Counted from the first letter of the stretch, positions 10,410 to 19,970 are shown. The stretch is DNA of 64,000 nucleotides from Paraburkholderia solisilvae (GCF_902859875.1 NZ_CADIKF010000002.1:124001-188000), one strand, 5' to 3'. Translations and numbers: made by a program. The notes: generated by a model not told the origin, from the letters alone.

Positions 10410-11348
10410 TCAGATGAATGCGATCGAGCGATTACGGCCTTGCCGTTTCGCCGTGTAAAGGGCCGCATCGGCCTCGTTGATCAGCGCTTCGTATGCCGGT
10501 ACGCCCGTGCGCGCCGATGCGCCGCCGACGCTGGCCGTCACCGGCACGCTCACGCCGTGCACGTCGACCGGCGTGTCGCCGATCGTATTACGGATCTTTT
10601 CGGCGACCAGCATCGCGTCTTCGAGCGGCGTGCACGGCAGCAGCAGCGCGAATTCCTCGCCACCGAAGCGGCCGAACGTATCCTGCGCGCGCACCACGCC
10701 GGCCACGCGCTGCGCCATCTCGCGCAGCACGAAATCGCCGACGACATGGCCGAACTGGTCGTTGATTTTCTTGAAGTGGTCGAGATCGAACAGCAGGATC
10801 GACAGATCGCCGCCATAGCGCTGCCAGCGCGTGTATTCGTCGCGCAGCCGCACCTCGAAATAGCGCCGGTTCGCGATGCCGGTCAGCCCGTCGCGATCCG
10901 CATATTCCTGCAGCTTCGCCACCGCCTCTTCGCGTTCGCGCTGCATGATGCTGACGTGCGTCACGTCCGATACCGTCACACAAACGGCTTCCACTTCGCG
11001 CTCGCGCATCAGCGGCATGAACGTGCAGTCCTGCTGCATGAAGTCCACGCCGCCGGTGATCGGCCGGTCGTGATCGAACTTGAACAGATAAGGCCGCTGC
11101 TCCCATGAACTGAACGCGAAGCTGCCGAGCTGGAATACGCTTTCGAGCTTGCGCGTGAGCCACACGCGCGGCAGTTCCGGAAAGCTCGCGAAAATCGACT
11201 TGCCGACCACCTGATCGGCCGACAGGCCGCTGTGGTCCTGCATGAAGCGGTTCCACATCAGCACGTTCATTTGCCGGTCGAGCACGAAAATGCCGAAGCC
11301 GACGCGCTCCACCACAAGGTCACTCAGACAGGCGGTCGTGTCATTCAT
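10410..11348 (-). CDS. PAS-GGDEF diguanylate cyclase
   Basis: A 312-aa protein with an N-terminal PAS-like sensor (about residues 10-135), a short helical linker and a GGDEF domain (about 145-310). The active-site signature is GGEEF at 229-233, and an inhibitory c-di-GMP site RxxD (RAQD, 220-223) is at the expected five-residue distance. It should make c-di-GMP from GTP and be product-inhibited. It overlaps the CheC-like gene by four bases (ATGA) and is last in a three-gene signalling operon. There is no membrane segment, so it is cytoplasmic. Confidence 0.93.
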   Translation of the reverse strand: MNDTTACLSDLVVERVGFGIFVLDRQMNVLMWNRFMQDHSGLSADQVVGKSIFASFPELPRVWLTRKLESVFQLGSFAFSSWEQRPYLFKFDHDRPITGGVDFMQQDCTFMPLMREREVEAVCVTVSDVTHVSIMQREREEAVAKLQEYADRDGLTGIANRRYFEVRLRDEYTRWQRYGGDLSILLFDLDHFKKINDQFGHVVGDFVLREMAQRVAGVVRAQDTFGRFGGEEFALLLPCTPLEDAMLVAEKIRNTIGDTPVDVHGVSVPVTASVGGASARTGVPAYEALINEADAALYTAKRQGRNRSIAFI

Positions 11349-11968
11349 AGGCTGGACAGCAAAGCGTCAAGGGCGCGATTGATATGCCGGATCGAGTCTT
11401 CAGCCATCAGCATCACGAGATGCGCGCGGAAACTCTGGTCTTCCAGCGTGAAATTGACTTCGACGAGCAGCGCGACGCTCCATGCGAGCACGTTCGGCTG
11501 GAACACGTCGTCGAGGGACATCGCGAGGCCCAGCATGCCCGGCGCCGAAAACACCGGCGCGCGGCCGAGCTGCTCGAAGATGCACGATACGCACGCGCCG
11601 GTCAGCAGGTTCGCGATGTCGAAAATCAGCTCTTCCTCGCTGGTCGCCTCGTACGTGGATTTCGCATACGGATCGCTCACGAGCGCGCACAGTTGCTCGA
11701 CATTGCCGCTCTTGCAGATCACGAGCGCTTCGCCCTTGATGTCCGAACGGAACCCCTGGCGGACCGCCGCCACGGTCTCGCTGATGCCGGTCATCTCGCG
11801 CAGCGCCTGCGCGGCTTCACGCACCGCCACGACGCGCACGCGCGGCACCGACAGCTCGATAAACGCGTCGAGCAGCAGCGCGAGGCGCTGAGCGGCCTGC
11901 CCCATCGCGAGATTCGCGATCTCCTGCAGCGCGTCGCGCTGGTCTTCGGTGAGAACTGGCTCAGGCAT
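11345..11968 (-). CDS. CheC-family protein (putative CheY-type phosphatase)
   Basis: A 207-aa member of the CheC/CheX/FliY family, which dephosphorylates CheY-like receivers. The first active helix reads EIANLAMG with E16 and N19. The second reads DIANLLTG with D117 and N120, so the second acid is Asp rather than the usual Glu. It sits between a stand-alone receiver and a diguanylate cyclase, overlapping both genes, and the receiver is the obvious substrate. Dedicated phosphatase-receiver pairs outside chemotaxis operons are known. Confidence 0.85.
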   Translation of the reverse strand: MPEPVLTEDQRDALQEIANLAMGQAAQRLALLLDAFIELSVPRVRVVAVREAAQALREMTGISETVAAVRQGFRSDIKGEALVICKSGNVEQLCALVSDPYAKSTYEATSEEELIFDIANLLTGACVSCIFEQLGRAPVFSAPGMLGLAMSLDDVFQPNVLAWSVALLVEVNFTLEDQSFRAHLVMLMAEDSIRHINRALDALLSSL

Positions 11969-12329
11969 ACAACCCGTACTCCTTGAGGATAGGAAGGACC
12001 GCCTCGGGGGTCACGGGCTTCGCAACGAACGCGATCGCGCCCAGCGCGCGGACGCGTTCCTGCGCCATCGGCTGGATGTCCGCGGACACGACAATTACGA
12101 ATGTGTTCAGATCCTCGTGCTGCAGCGCTTCCAGCACCTGATAGCCGGTCATATCCGGCATCGTCAGGTCGAGAAACATCACGGTTGCCTTGCCGGCGCG
12201 GTACAGTGCGAGTGCTTCGCGCCCGTTCGACGCATAGGCGATCTCGACGTCCCAATCCGGTGGCAGTGCTTTCGTGAGCACCTTCCGGGCGAGCAGCGAA
12301 TCGTCGGCGATCACGATGGGCAATGGCAT
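11961..12329 (-). CDS. Stand-alone CheY-like receiver
   Basis: A 122-aa single-domain response regulator. The acidic pocket is D9-D10, the phospho-acceptor is D54 (MFLDLTMPDM) and the conserved lysine is K104 (FVAKP). There is no output domain, so it works by protein contact. It is the first gene of the operon with the CheC-like phosphatase and GGDEF cyclase, and is divergent from a hybrid histidine kinase that is a plausible phosphodonor. Confidence 0.92.
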   Translation of the reverse strand: MPLPIVIADDSLLARKVLTKALPPDWDVEIAYASNGREALALYRAGKATVMFLDLTMPDMTGYQVLEALQHEDLNTFVIVVSADIQPMAQERVRALGAIAFVAKPVTPEAVLPILKEYGLYA

Positions 12330-12904
12330 GGCAGCTTATCGGTAAACGGAATTGTCTCGTGCGTATTATCGGCGGCTGTCGGCGGTTCTTTAGTAACCGT
12401 CCGGCTTACTGCATGCAGACAAAAGCGCTGCTGCGCGTCCAAATCGACGCGTGCTACGAAAAAGGGGCAAATGAGTGCGGCGCGGCGCATACAGGGTGGG
12501 GGCACACACAAAAAGTGCGCGCCATGCTACCCCGTCGGCGATCGCGAATGACCCAGTCGTCTCGTTGGTGGGATGTCGGGGCGCCCTCGCGCGCATGCAC
12601 CCGGGCATCGCAGGCGCATTGATTGTCTGGGGCGCAATTCTCGAAGCAAACCGGCGAAAAGGCAACTCGCCAAATTGGGGTTCATCGAACAGAAGTCACT
12701 CAGATGACTCGCTTTACCGGGGGTGTTCTAACTATTACTGTAAAAAATGTTGCCGTTTATACTTTTGTATACGTTTGCGCTTCCGGATTTGTCACTGTTT
12801 CGCGAACGCTCGAGCCCGCCGAATCTAATTCGGTCCGCGGCAACCGACTGCGCTCGCCGTAAGATGGTAAAACGTCTTGCACGCCTTTCCCGACTCTTGC
12901 GGCG
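12330..12904. promoter_or_regulatory. Divergent intergenic region between receiver operon and hybrid kinase
   Basis: A stretch of 575 bases with no convincing gene. The part at 12725-12790 is distinctly AT-richer than its surroundings and is the likeliest place for the kinase promoter. Small frames here have no ribosome site or family resemblance. Confidence 0.4.
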
Positions 12905-12913
12905 GTGCTCACC

Positions 12914-15190
12914 ATGACTCCTGATCGGAGTGAATCGGATCAAGAAACCCGCGGCACCGGAAGCCGGCCGGAAGACACGGTTTTCCCGGCCGTACCTGAG
13001 CACAATTTCGCGGTAAGGCGCATGACGCTGATCGCCTTGCTGGTCGCGGCGATCATCCTGCCGTGCATCTTCGTCGCGGTGATGGCGCTCAACGATTTCC
13101 GCACCCGCGAAGCGGAAGCGACCGACATGACGTTGCGTACCGTACGCGTCGCCGAAGAGCATGCGCTGAAGGTATTCGATATGAACGAAGCGCTCGACGC
13201 GCGCGTCGTCGATTTCGTGCAAGGACTCGACGACGCCGGCATTCACGCGCGCGAAGCGCAGATTCACGACAAACTGGAATCGATCGGCGGCGGCTATCCG
13301 CAAGTCGCGTCGATGTCGATTTTCAGCAGCGACGGCACGCTGCTCGCGAGCAGTCGCCTCTACCCCGCGCCGCCGATGTCCATTGCCGGGCGCGACGATT
13401 TCATCGGCATTCGCAACGGCAGCGTGATCGAGCATGTGTCGAAGGTGATGTCCGGCAGCGCGGCCGACGGCGAAGTCGTGTTCAACACGGGCGTCGCACG
13501 TCGCGACGACGGCAATGCGTTCGCCGGCATCGTGTCGGTCGCGCTGCGCTCCGCGTATTTCAGCGATTTCTATCGCGATCTGCTCGGCGGCCGCGCCGCG
13601 CCGATGACGATGGGCCTCACCCGCACCGACGGCGCCGTGCTCGCGCATTACCCGCCAAGCAGCAAGGCCGCCTCCGACCCGCAGCCGTCGCCGTTCACTG
13701 AAGCGCTCGCCGAAGGCCGGCGCGCGGGCGTGGTCAGGGTGCATTCGATGCTGTACGGCGACAAGCAGATTGTCGCGTTCCGGCGCGTCGGGTCATATCC
13801 GGTGTATGTCGCGTGCGGCTATCGCACGTCGGCGATCTGGGCCGGGTGGTACCGGCATCTGAGCGTGCTGATCGTCGCGATGTTCGTGCCGTCGGTGGTG
13901 TTGTGGTGCGTGATCTGGTTATCGTTGAAACGCCTCGCCGCCGAAGAGGAAGCATGGGAACGCTGGCAGGCCGAAGCATCGATGCGCCGCTCGATCGAAT
14001 CCGCGTACCGGCAGTCGCGCAAGATGGAAGCGCTCGGCAATCTGGTCGGCAGCGTCGCGCACGATTTCAACAATCTGCTGATGATCGTCTCGGCGAATAT
14101 CCAGATTCTTCGTCGGCGCAAGGCCGCCGCGTTCGATCGTGAACTATCGGCGGTCGAACGCGCGCTGAAAAGCGGTCAGTCGCTCACGCGCCAGTTGCTC
14201 GGCGTCGCGCGCAAGCAGCCGCTGCGTAACGAGACGCTCGCGATCGAGCGCTGGCTGCCCGGCTGCCGCGAATTGCTGCGCGCGTCGCTCGGCGCGAAGG
14301 TGTCGCTGCGGATGGATATTGGGGGCGGCGTATGGCCGATCCGTGTCGATGTTGCGGAACTGGAGCTCGCGTTGATCAACGTCGCGGTCAACGCGCGCGA
14401 CGCGATGCCGAGCGGCGGTCGTTTTACGGTGCGCGCCAGCAATCTCACCTTCCGCCATGAAGACGGCTTTCCGCTAACGGGCGACTTCGTGCAGCTGTCG
14501 CTCGAAGATACCGGTGTCGGCATGCCGCCCGACGTGTTGTCGCGCGCGTTCGAGCCGCTCTTCACGACCAAGCCCAAGGGAATGGGCACCGGCCTCGGCC
14601 TGCCGCAGGTGTTCGCGTTCTGCGAGCGCTCCGGCGGCCTCGCGGCGATCGACAGTGCGACCGGCGCCGGGACCTCGGTGCGGCTGTATCTGCCGCGCGC
14701 GACGGGCGAGCCGGTGCAGGCCGACGCGCCCGCCGAGCCGATCGTCGCGCAGGACGAGGCGCCGCAAGGGCTGCGTGTTCTGCTCGTCGAGGACAACGAC
14801 GAAGTCGCGGCCGGCACCGAAGCGCTGCTGCAGATGATGGGTCATGAGGTGACCTGCGTGTTCAATGCCGACACGGCGCTGCGCCTGCTCGACGATGCGC
14901 GCGCAAAACAGGCGCAGGGGGGCGAGCCGTTGCCGTTCGACCTCGTGATCTCCGACATTCATATGCCGGGCAAACTGAACGGCATCGATCTCGCGGAAGC
15001 GATCCAGCATTTCGAAACGAAGTTGCCGGTCGTGCTCGTGACCGGTTACGCGGAAGAGCTTGAACGCGCGCGGCATGTCGATGCACACGTCTTGCCGAAA
15101 CCGTTCGATATCGCGCTGCTCGACCAGTTTTTGCAAACGCTGCAGCAGGATCTCTCGCACGCGCATGCGCAGGCGCACCCGACGCATTGA
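12914..15190 (+). CDS. Membrane-bound hybrid sensor histidine kinase
   Basis: A hybrid kinase of about 758 aa. Order: a membrane helix near residues 38-60 (LIALLVAAIILPCIFVAVMA), a periplasmic Cache-like sensor to about 310, a second helix (LSVLIVAMFVPSVVLWCVIW), a dimerisation helix with HDFNNLL, the N box NVAVNARDAM, G boxes DTGVGMP and GMGTGLGLP, then a C-terminal receiver with VEDND, VISDIHMPG and a PKPFD lysine loop. The ATG used is three codons after an in-frame GTG; neither has a strong ribosome site. It faces the receiver-CheC-GGDEF operon and may feed it. Confidence 0.92.
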   Translation: MTPDRSESDQETRGTGSRPEDTVFPAVPEHNFAVRRMTLIALLVAAIILPCIFVAVMALNDFRTREAEATDMTLRTVRVAEEHALKVFDMNEALDARVVDFVQGLDDAGIHAREAQIHDKLESIGGGYPQVASMSIFSSDGTLLASSRLYPAPPMSIAGRDDFIGIRNGSVIEHVSKVMSGSAADGEVVFNTGVARRDDGNAFAGIVSVALRSAYFSDFYRDLLGGRAAPMTMGLTRTDGAVLAHYPPSSKAASDPQPSPFTEALAEGRRAGVVRVHSMLYGDKQIVAFRRVGSYPVYVACGYRTSAIWAGWYRHLSVLIVAMFVPSVVLWCVIWLSLKRLAAEEEAWERWQAEASMRRSIESAYRQSRKMEALGNLVGSVAHDFNNLLMIVSANIQILRRRKAAAFDRELSAVERALKSGQSLTRQLLGVARKQPLRNETLAIERWLPGCRELLRASLGAKVSLRMDIGGGVWPIRVDVAELELALINVAVNARDAMPSGGRFTVRASNLTFRHEDGFPLTGDFVQLSLEDTGVGMPPDVLSRAFEPLFTTKPKGMGTGLGLPQVFAFCERSGGLAAIDSATGAGTSVRLYLPRATGEPVQADAPAEPIVAQDEAPQGLRVLLVEDNDEVAAGTEALLQMMGHEVTCVFNADTALRLLDDARAKQAQGGEPLPFDLVISDIHMPGKLNGIDLAEAIQHFETKLPVVLVTGYAEELERARHVDAHVLPKPFDIALLDQFLQTLQQDLSHAHAQAHPTH

Positions 15191-15465
15191 TTGACGTCAC
15201 GGGTCCGCTTTGCGTGCGCATCAGTTGCACGCGCGTTACCGGCGCGTTGTAAAAAGGCAGCGCAGGCATCTGGAATACCGTTTGCGCTGCGCGACCCCGC
15301 AGCGCCGCCGTGGCGATGCAAGCGCCCGATGCGCGGCACGGCGTACGCGGCGAGTGCTCATTGCGTGCTTCCGGCACGATCGTTGCAGCCTCCCTGATGA
15401 GTATGAGCGAGCGAAGGCGGCGTGCCATTACGCCGCCGGCTCGAGCAAACCATCGGGAGGCAGCG

Positions 15466-17346
15466 ATGAGACAAACGGTCATTGGCCTGTTCAACACCTA
15501 TGCGGAAGCGGACGGTGCGCGCAACACACTCGTGCAATCCGGTTTCGCTTATCAAGGGGTCGAACTGCGGGCGAATCCTGAAACGGCGTCCGACGCGATC
15601 GCTGATGAATCGCCCGGTGTCCTTGCAAATATCGAACGCTTTTTCGCGAGCCTGTTCGCGACGTCCGGTTCCGGCCTCAATGTGCCGCTCGCCGAACGCT
15701 ACGCGGACGCCGTGCGACGAGGCGCAGTGCTCGTTTGCGTCGATGCGCAGAGCGACGCGCAGACGGAGCTTGCGCACAACACGCTGGTACGGCTCGGTGC
15801 GCACGACGTCAGTACGCAGATGAACAGCGCGCCGGCACAGCGGGAAAACGTACCGCCGGCGCAGGCACGGCGCGAGCATTCGATGCTCGACGAGCTCGGC
15901 ATCGGCGGAGCGGCCGCGCAACCGGCGCGCGAGCCGTTGCGCACGACGGACGAGGAGCGCCGCTTCGAACGTATCGATGCGCCGCCGCACGATACGCCGA
16001 TTGACGATGAGGCCGCTCGAACCGCGCTTGCCGCCGGTGGCGCACCTGGGTCAGGCGCGGTGCTTCGCCCCGACCTGGCGGACACAGGGCGGCGCGAACT
16101 GGATGAAGCGGCAATGCGTGAAGCCGCGATGTCGCCGGACGCCGCCATGCCGCCGCGTGATGAATTTTCGCGAACGTCAGGGGGTGGCTTCGGCGCGGGT
16201 ATGAGCCAGAGCACGGGCAGCGGCGGCGGTATGGGCGCAATGACGCAGCAGGACTGGTCGACGCAGCAAGGCAGTCGTCAGACGATGACGTCGCAGGATA
16301 TGCCGCCTATGGGCGCCGCTGGCGACGAGTCTGCCGAGTCCGAATATCCGTCGCGGACGGTTCGTGGCGCTGCGCAATATCAGTCGGATCCGTCCGACCT
16401 CGGCCGCGCGACGAGTCTGCCTGGCCAAGGTTTGTGGCAACGCGAATCGATGCGGCAGCGTAGTGAGCAAACTGCGGATCGAGCTGCGGAGCGAACGGCG
16501 GCGAGTTACCCATCGGCAGGAGCAGCATCGCAGGCGGGTACGCCACCGCGCGATGGACGCGACTTACAAGCGGGTGTCGGTTCCGATCTCTACTCGGATG
16601 ACGGGCGAGCCGCCGATGGACGCAGCAGCGATGAGCGTTCGCTACGTGAGCCGGCGGACTATGGCAGCGCGGCGTCACATGCAGGTCGCACCGCGGACAC
16701 ATCGACGGAGCAGCGCGTCACCTCGATGCGAGATGAACATCAGCCGCCGCAGATGGCGCCCGACATTGACCCGCCGCCGTCCAGTAGGGCGACTTCCACG
16801 ACGGCGACTCAACGCGAAAACCTGGCTGGCGCTCGCGATACAGGCATACCCGGCGAGCGCGTCGCGCGTCCCGGCGGCACCGTCCACTCGTCTGCGCCCG
16901 GTACGATGAATGAATCCGAAGCGCGCCGGGATTTGCGTGGCAGCGATTTGCGCGGCAGCGACTACTCGCCGGCTACCGTCGCGGGCAACGCGGCACGACC
17001 TCCCGCCGACGACGTGCGCGCGACGAGCGGCACCGCCAGCGGTGGTCTGGGCGCACCGATTCCCGACGAATTCCTCGAGTACGAGGAAGACTTCCGCATG
17101 CACTACGACGAACAGTACGGCACGCGTGAAGGCGCCCGGTACGACGAATACGTACCGGCTTACCGTTATGGGGCAACGATGGGACGCGATACGCGCTACC
17201 AGGATCGCCCATGGGATGAGGATGTCGAACTCGAAGCCCGGCACGATTGGGAACGCGCGGCGCCTGAGGGAAGCTGGGATCGCTTCAAGGCAGCGGTGCG
17301 ACATGGGTGGGAACGCGTAACCGGTCACCACCCGCATCATCATTGA
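15466..17346 (+). CDS. Stress-type protein with low-complexity middle and conserved ends
   Basis: A 626-aa protein. The first 80 residues (MRQTVIGLFNTYAEADGARNTLVQSG) resemble the general-stress/YflT-like domain that detects paired alpha-beta folds. Residues from about 150 to 530 are low complexity, rich in Ser, Gly, Met, Gln and charged residues. The end is an acidic and aromatic segment (EYEEDFRMHYDEQYG, RHDWERAAPEGSWDRFK) typical of Burkholderia stress-associated proteins. GGGAGG five bases before the ATG supports this start over upstream ones. Function is unknown; a desiccation or osmotic role is only a guess. Confidence 0.75.
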   Translation: MRQTVIGLFNTYAEADGARNTLVQSGFAYQGVELRANPETASDAIADESPGVLANIERFFASLFATSGSGLNVPLAERYADAVRRGAVLVCVDAQSDAQTELAHNTLVRLGAHDVSTQMNSAPAQRENVPPAQARREHSMLDELGIGGAAAQPAREPLRTTDEERRFERIDAPPHDTPIDDEAARTALAAGGAPGSGAVLRPDLADTGRRELDEAAMREAAMSPDAAMPPRDEFSRTSGGGFGAGMSQSTGSGGGMGAMTQQDWSTQQGSRQTMTSQDMPPMGAAGDESAESEYPSRTVRGAAQYQSDPSDLGRATSLPGQGLWQRESMRQRSEQTADRAAERTAASYPSAGAASQAGTPPRDGRDLQAGVGSDLYSDDGRAADGRSSDERSLREPADYGSAASHAGRTADTSTEQRVTSMRDEHQPPQMAPDIDPPPSSRATSTTATQRENLAGARDTGIPGERVARPGGTVHSSAPGTMNESEARRDLRGSDLRGSDYSPATVAGNAARPPADDVRATSGTASGGLGAPIPDEFLEYEEDFRMHYDEQYGTREGARYDEYVPAYRYGATMGRDTRYQDRPWDEDVELEARHDWERAAPEGSWDRFKAAVRHGWERVTGHHPHHH

Positions 17347-17513
17347 TGATGCACGGGGCCATGCCGACTGTGCAGACGAATGGCACTGAAGGTAAAGTGG
17401 TCCGCATGAGCGCAGCGCCATACGTGTGGCGCTGCGTGCCTCGAGGGCAAACCTGCATGCGTGCGAACTGATCGACCGGCGCGGCGAGTAGACGCTATGC
17501 CGCGTGACAGCGA

Positions 17514-18065
17514 TCAGACCCGATGCGTCTTTACCCAGTTGACGTACGTGTCCATGAAGTTCTGCAGATAGGTGCGGGTGTCATCGTTGACGATCGTGCC
17601 GGTCGCGTCGATGCGCGTCGGATCGTGTTTGACGAAGATCTCCGGCTGGCCCATCGTCGGCACATCGAGGTACGCGAGCACATTGCGCAGATGCTGCTGC
17701 GCCAACGCGGAACCCATTGCGCCCGGCGACGTCCCCGCTACTGCGCCCGGTTTGCCGCGCCACGAGCTGTGGCCCATCGGACGCGAGCCCCAGTCGAGCG
17801 CGTTTTTCAGCACGCCGGGAATCGATCGGTTGTACTCGGGCGTGACGAACAGCAGCGCATCGGCCGATTCGATCTGCCGTTTGAACTGGCGTGCGGCTTC
17901 CGGGAAATCCGCGTCGTACTCCTGGCTGTAGAGCGGCAGGTTGCCGATGTCGACAAACTCGAACTTGAAATCAGTGGGGGCGAGCGAAATCAATGCATGT
18001 GCAAGTTGCCGGTTAAACGACTCGCGGCGCAGGCTGCCGACGACGACTGCAATCTGATAAGCCAT
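17514..18065 (-). CDS. NAD(P)H-dependent FMN reductase
   Basis: A 183-aa flavodoxin-fold reductase (ChrR/azoreductase-like family). Diagnostic stretches are VVVGSLRRESFNRQLAHAL at the N-terminus, which binds the FMN phosphate, and TPEYNRSIPGVLKNALDWGSRP in the middle. Such enzymes reduce quinones, azo dyes or chromate in the cytoplasm. It is monocistronic. Substrate cannot be inferred. Confidence 0.88.
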   Translation of the reverse strand: MAYQIAVVVGSLRRESFNRQLAHALISLAPTDFKFEFVDIGNLPLYSQEYDADFPEAARQFKRQIESADALLFVTPEYNRSIPGVLKNALDWGSRPMGHSSWRGKPGAVAGTSPGAMGSALAQQHLRNVLAYLDVPTMGQPEIFVKHDPTRIDATGTIVNDDTRTYLQNFMDTYVNWVKTHRV

Positions 18066-18160
18066 GTTGACGTTTCCAATGATGAGTTTTCAATGTCGCG
18101 CAACGCGCAATACGGTACGACCCGAACATCATAGCGGGATTCAGGTTTTTGTTAACTGTC

Positions 18161-18221
18161 TGTGGACAAGTCGACAGACAGGTCTGTTATCCACAGATTT
18201 CGTGGAGAACCTTGTGGATAA
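18161..18221. promoter_or_regulatory. Cluster of three DnaA boxes
   Basis: Two perfect DnaA boxes, TTATCCACA at 18187-18195 and its inverse TGTGGATAA at 18213-18221, plus a one-mismatch box TGTGGACAA at 18161-18169, lie in a 61-base stretch. It is non-coding and about 3.9 kb from parA. The whole gap 18066-18433 shows no gene. Confidence 0.6.
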
Positions 18222-18433
18222 ATCGCCTCTCTTCCTTGTGAGCCAAAGCTTGCGATCGGCTAGCGGGGCGCCAGAAAAATCTACCGCAAAACATGCGTTT
18301 CGATTACAGGCAGATGCGATCTTGCAGGCAAGGTGTCGTCGAATCTTTCACGCTGCCGCATATGTCACGCCGTGCAACGTCACGCTCGATAAAGAGGTGT
18401 CCGTAGCGCTATTTTTTTCGGAGGGCTTTAAAG

Positions 18434-18643
18434 ATGACTCGCGTTTCTTCAGGTAAATCGCATGACGAAGCCGTGGCCGCACGCACAGGGAAACGGCAAA
18501 AGGCGCAAGAACAGGCAGGCGGCGAAATGGCCGTTGAAAACACGCAATCGGATTCGGAACACAGCTGCGGTGAACTGTCAGAGCAGGGCAAGAAAGTGTG
18601 GCGCACCGGTAGCGGGCTCGATGGCGGTGGCAAGAGTTCCTGA
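18434..18643 (+). CDS. Small unknown hydrophilic protein
   Basis: A 69-aa frame, rich in Lys, Gln, Glu, Ser and Gly, with no membrane segment and one cysteine. It is preceded by GGAGGG about eight bases before the ATG, the best ribosome site in this gap, which is the main support. I recognise no family. The opposite-strand frame over the same bases is a weaker candidate. Confidence 0.35.
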   Translation: MTRVSSGKSHDEAVAARTGKRQKAQEQAGGEMAVENTQSDSEHSCGELSEQGKKVWRTGSGLDGGGKSS

Positions 18644-18947
18644 CGTTCTCGATAGGGATGGCAGAAAAGAAACAGAAATACGTCGTCAGCCATCTTTGCC
18701 ATTGGCGCAGGCGTTACGCTTCGCGTGAATCGAGCGCCGTCGTATTCGTGTCGTACTCGCTCGACAAGTGAATCTGGTTCGCATCGTCGGTCGTGATGCG
18801 GGAAAATGGCGCGCAAGCCCATTTGAGGCGCCACTTTCACCCATCGATGAATACGATTGACCTCGACACACGCCTTGATCGGCATTGCTACCTTGCGGCC
18901 TTCTTACGCATGCGCATCATGTGCGGCGCCGAATGGCGGAGACGCGC
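18644..18947. other. Gap before the sigma factor gene, no gene seen
   Basis: About 300 bases without a supported gene. It presumably holds the sigma-gene promoter. A minus-strand frame ending near 18728 reads protein-like for some 40 residues (SRITTDDANQIHLSSEYDT) but is cut by a stop and has no start, so at most it is a decayed fragment. Confidence 0.3.
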
Positions 18948-19559
18948 ATGAGAACGGCGATTGATGAGCAAGCGTTCGACGATCCCGTCTATCTTGCCCA
19001 GTTGAGACGCGACCTGCTGCGTTTTGCGCGGCTCCAGTTGCGCGACGCCGCAGCCGCTGAAGATGCCGTACAGGAAGCGCTAGCCGCGGCCTGGACGCAG
19101 GCCGATCGTTTCGCCGGTCAGTCGGAACACAAGACCTGGGTGTTCGGCATCCTGCGGCACAAGCTGGTCGATACGCTGCGTGCCCGGCGACGCACGATCA
19201 ATCTCTCCGCACTGGACGACGAACTCGAAGCCGAAGCATTGCTCGATCGCGAACTGTTCAAGGAAAACGGACACTGGTCGCCTGAGGCGCAACCGCGCAC
19301 GTGGCCGACGCCCGAGACCGCGTTGCGTCAACAACAGTTCTGGACGTTGTTCGAGATGTGCCTCAATCATCTGCCTGAGCAGATCGGCCGCGTGTTCATG
19401 ATGCGCGAGTTCCTCGATCTCGAGACCGCTGAAATCTGCGAGGAACTGCAAATGACCGCGAACCACTGCAGCGTGATGATCTATCGTGCGCGCTTGCGGC
19501 TGCGCGCCTGCCTGACCGAAAAGGGCCTTTCCAGCGGAGACGTCCATGGGGAAATGTAA
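18948..19559 (+). CDS. ECF-type RNA polymerase sigma factor
   Basis: A 203-aa sigma-70 family protein. Region 2 reads DLLRFARLQLRDAAAAEDAVQEALAAAW and includes the KTWVFGILRHKLVDTLR segment; region 4 reads LPEQIGRVFMMREFLDLETAEICEEL. The ATG at 18948 is chosen because GGAGA lies nine bases upstream; earlier in-frame ATGs lack one. The next gene, a zinc-finger anti-sigma-like protein, overlaps by 14 bases, the usual sigma/anti-sigma layout. The inducing signal is unknown. Confidence 0.92.
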   Translation: MRTAIDEQAFDDPVYLAQLRRDLLRFARLQLRDAAAAEDAVQEALAAAWTQADRFAGQSEHKTWVFGILRHKLVDTLRARRRTINLSALDDELEAEALLDRELFKENGHWSPEAQPRTWPTPETALRQQQFWTLFEMCLNHLPEQIGRVFMMREFLDLETAEICEELQMTANHCSVMIYRARLRLRACLTEKGLSSGDVHGEM

Positions 19560-19752
19560 AGACATCACACGGATCCTGTCCGATGCGCTCGAGCGGCGGC
19601 TTGGCGCTCGCGAATGGCTGGCCGTCGGCGCTCACTTGCCGACCTGCAGCGGGTGCCGCAATTTTCGCAAGCACATTGGGCTGCTGCGGGCGGCCGCGCG
19701 CGCAATGAGTGGGATCGATGATTCGTTGAAGGGTCGGGCGGCAGGGGAGTGA
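19546..19752 (+). CDS. Short zf-HC2 protein, putative anti-sigma factor
   Basis: A 68-aa protein with the zinc-binding arrangement HLPTCSGCRNF characteristic of ZAS/zf-HC2 anti-sigma domains. It consists of that domain alone, with no membrane helix or sensor domain, so it would be a soluble cytoplasmic regulator of the sigma factor it overlaps. Its small size is common in beta-proteobacterial pairs of this type. Confidence 0.85.
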   Translation: MGKCKDITRILSDALERRLGAREWLAVGAHLPTCSGCRNFRKHIGLLRAAARAMSGIDDSLKGRAAGE

Positions 19753-19970
19753 GAGGGTAGGTGCTGCAGGCTGCGGGCTGCAGGTTATTGTCCTCGCGGA
19801 AGCCGGATGCACCGCCGCCTGCCTGCACGAGGTGACCACACCGCCGTTAGCCTTGCTTCGTCATGATTTGCTTATGCGAATTTATCGGTTCGCCAAGTTT
19901 CCCAAGCGACTTATCGTTGAGCGCAATCGGTCCATCTTGCGTCCGTTCCACGTAAAGTCACCCTCCCGTC

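Noticed and set aside
12905..12931. CCCG followed by CTCACC upstream of the hybrid kinase, suggesting another iteron
   Set aside because: Spacing between the two halves is wrong and the central A-run is missing.
18409..18885. 158-codon minus-strand frame overlapping the small unknown gene
   Set aside because: No ribosome site or family, internal composition like a shadow; part of it only resembles a decayed fragment in another frame.
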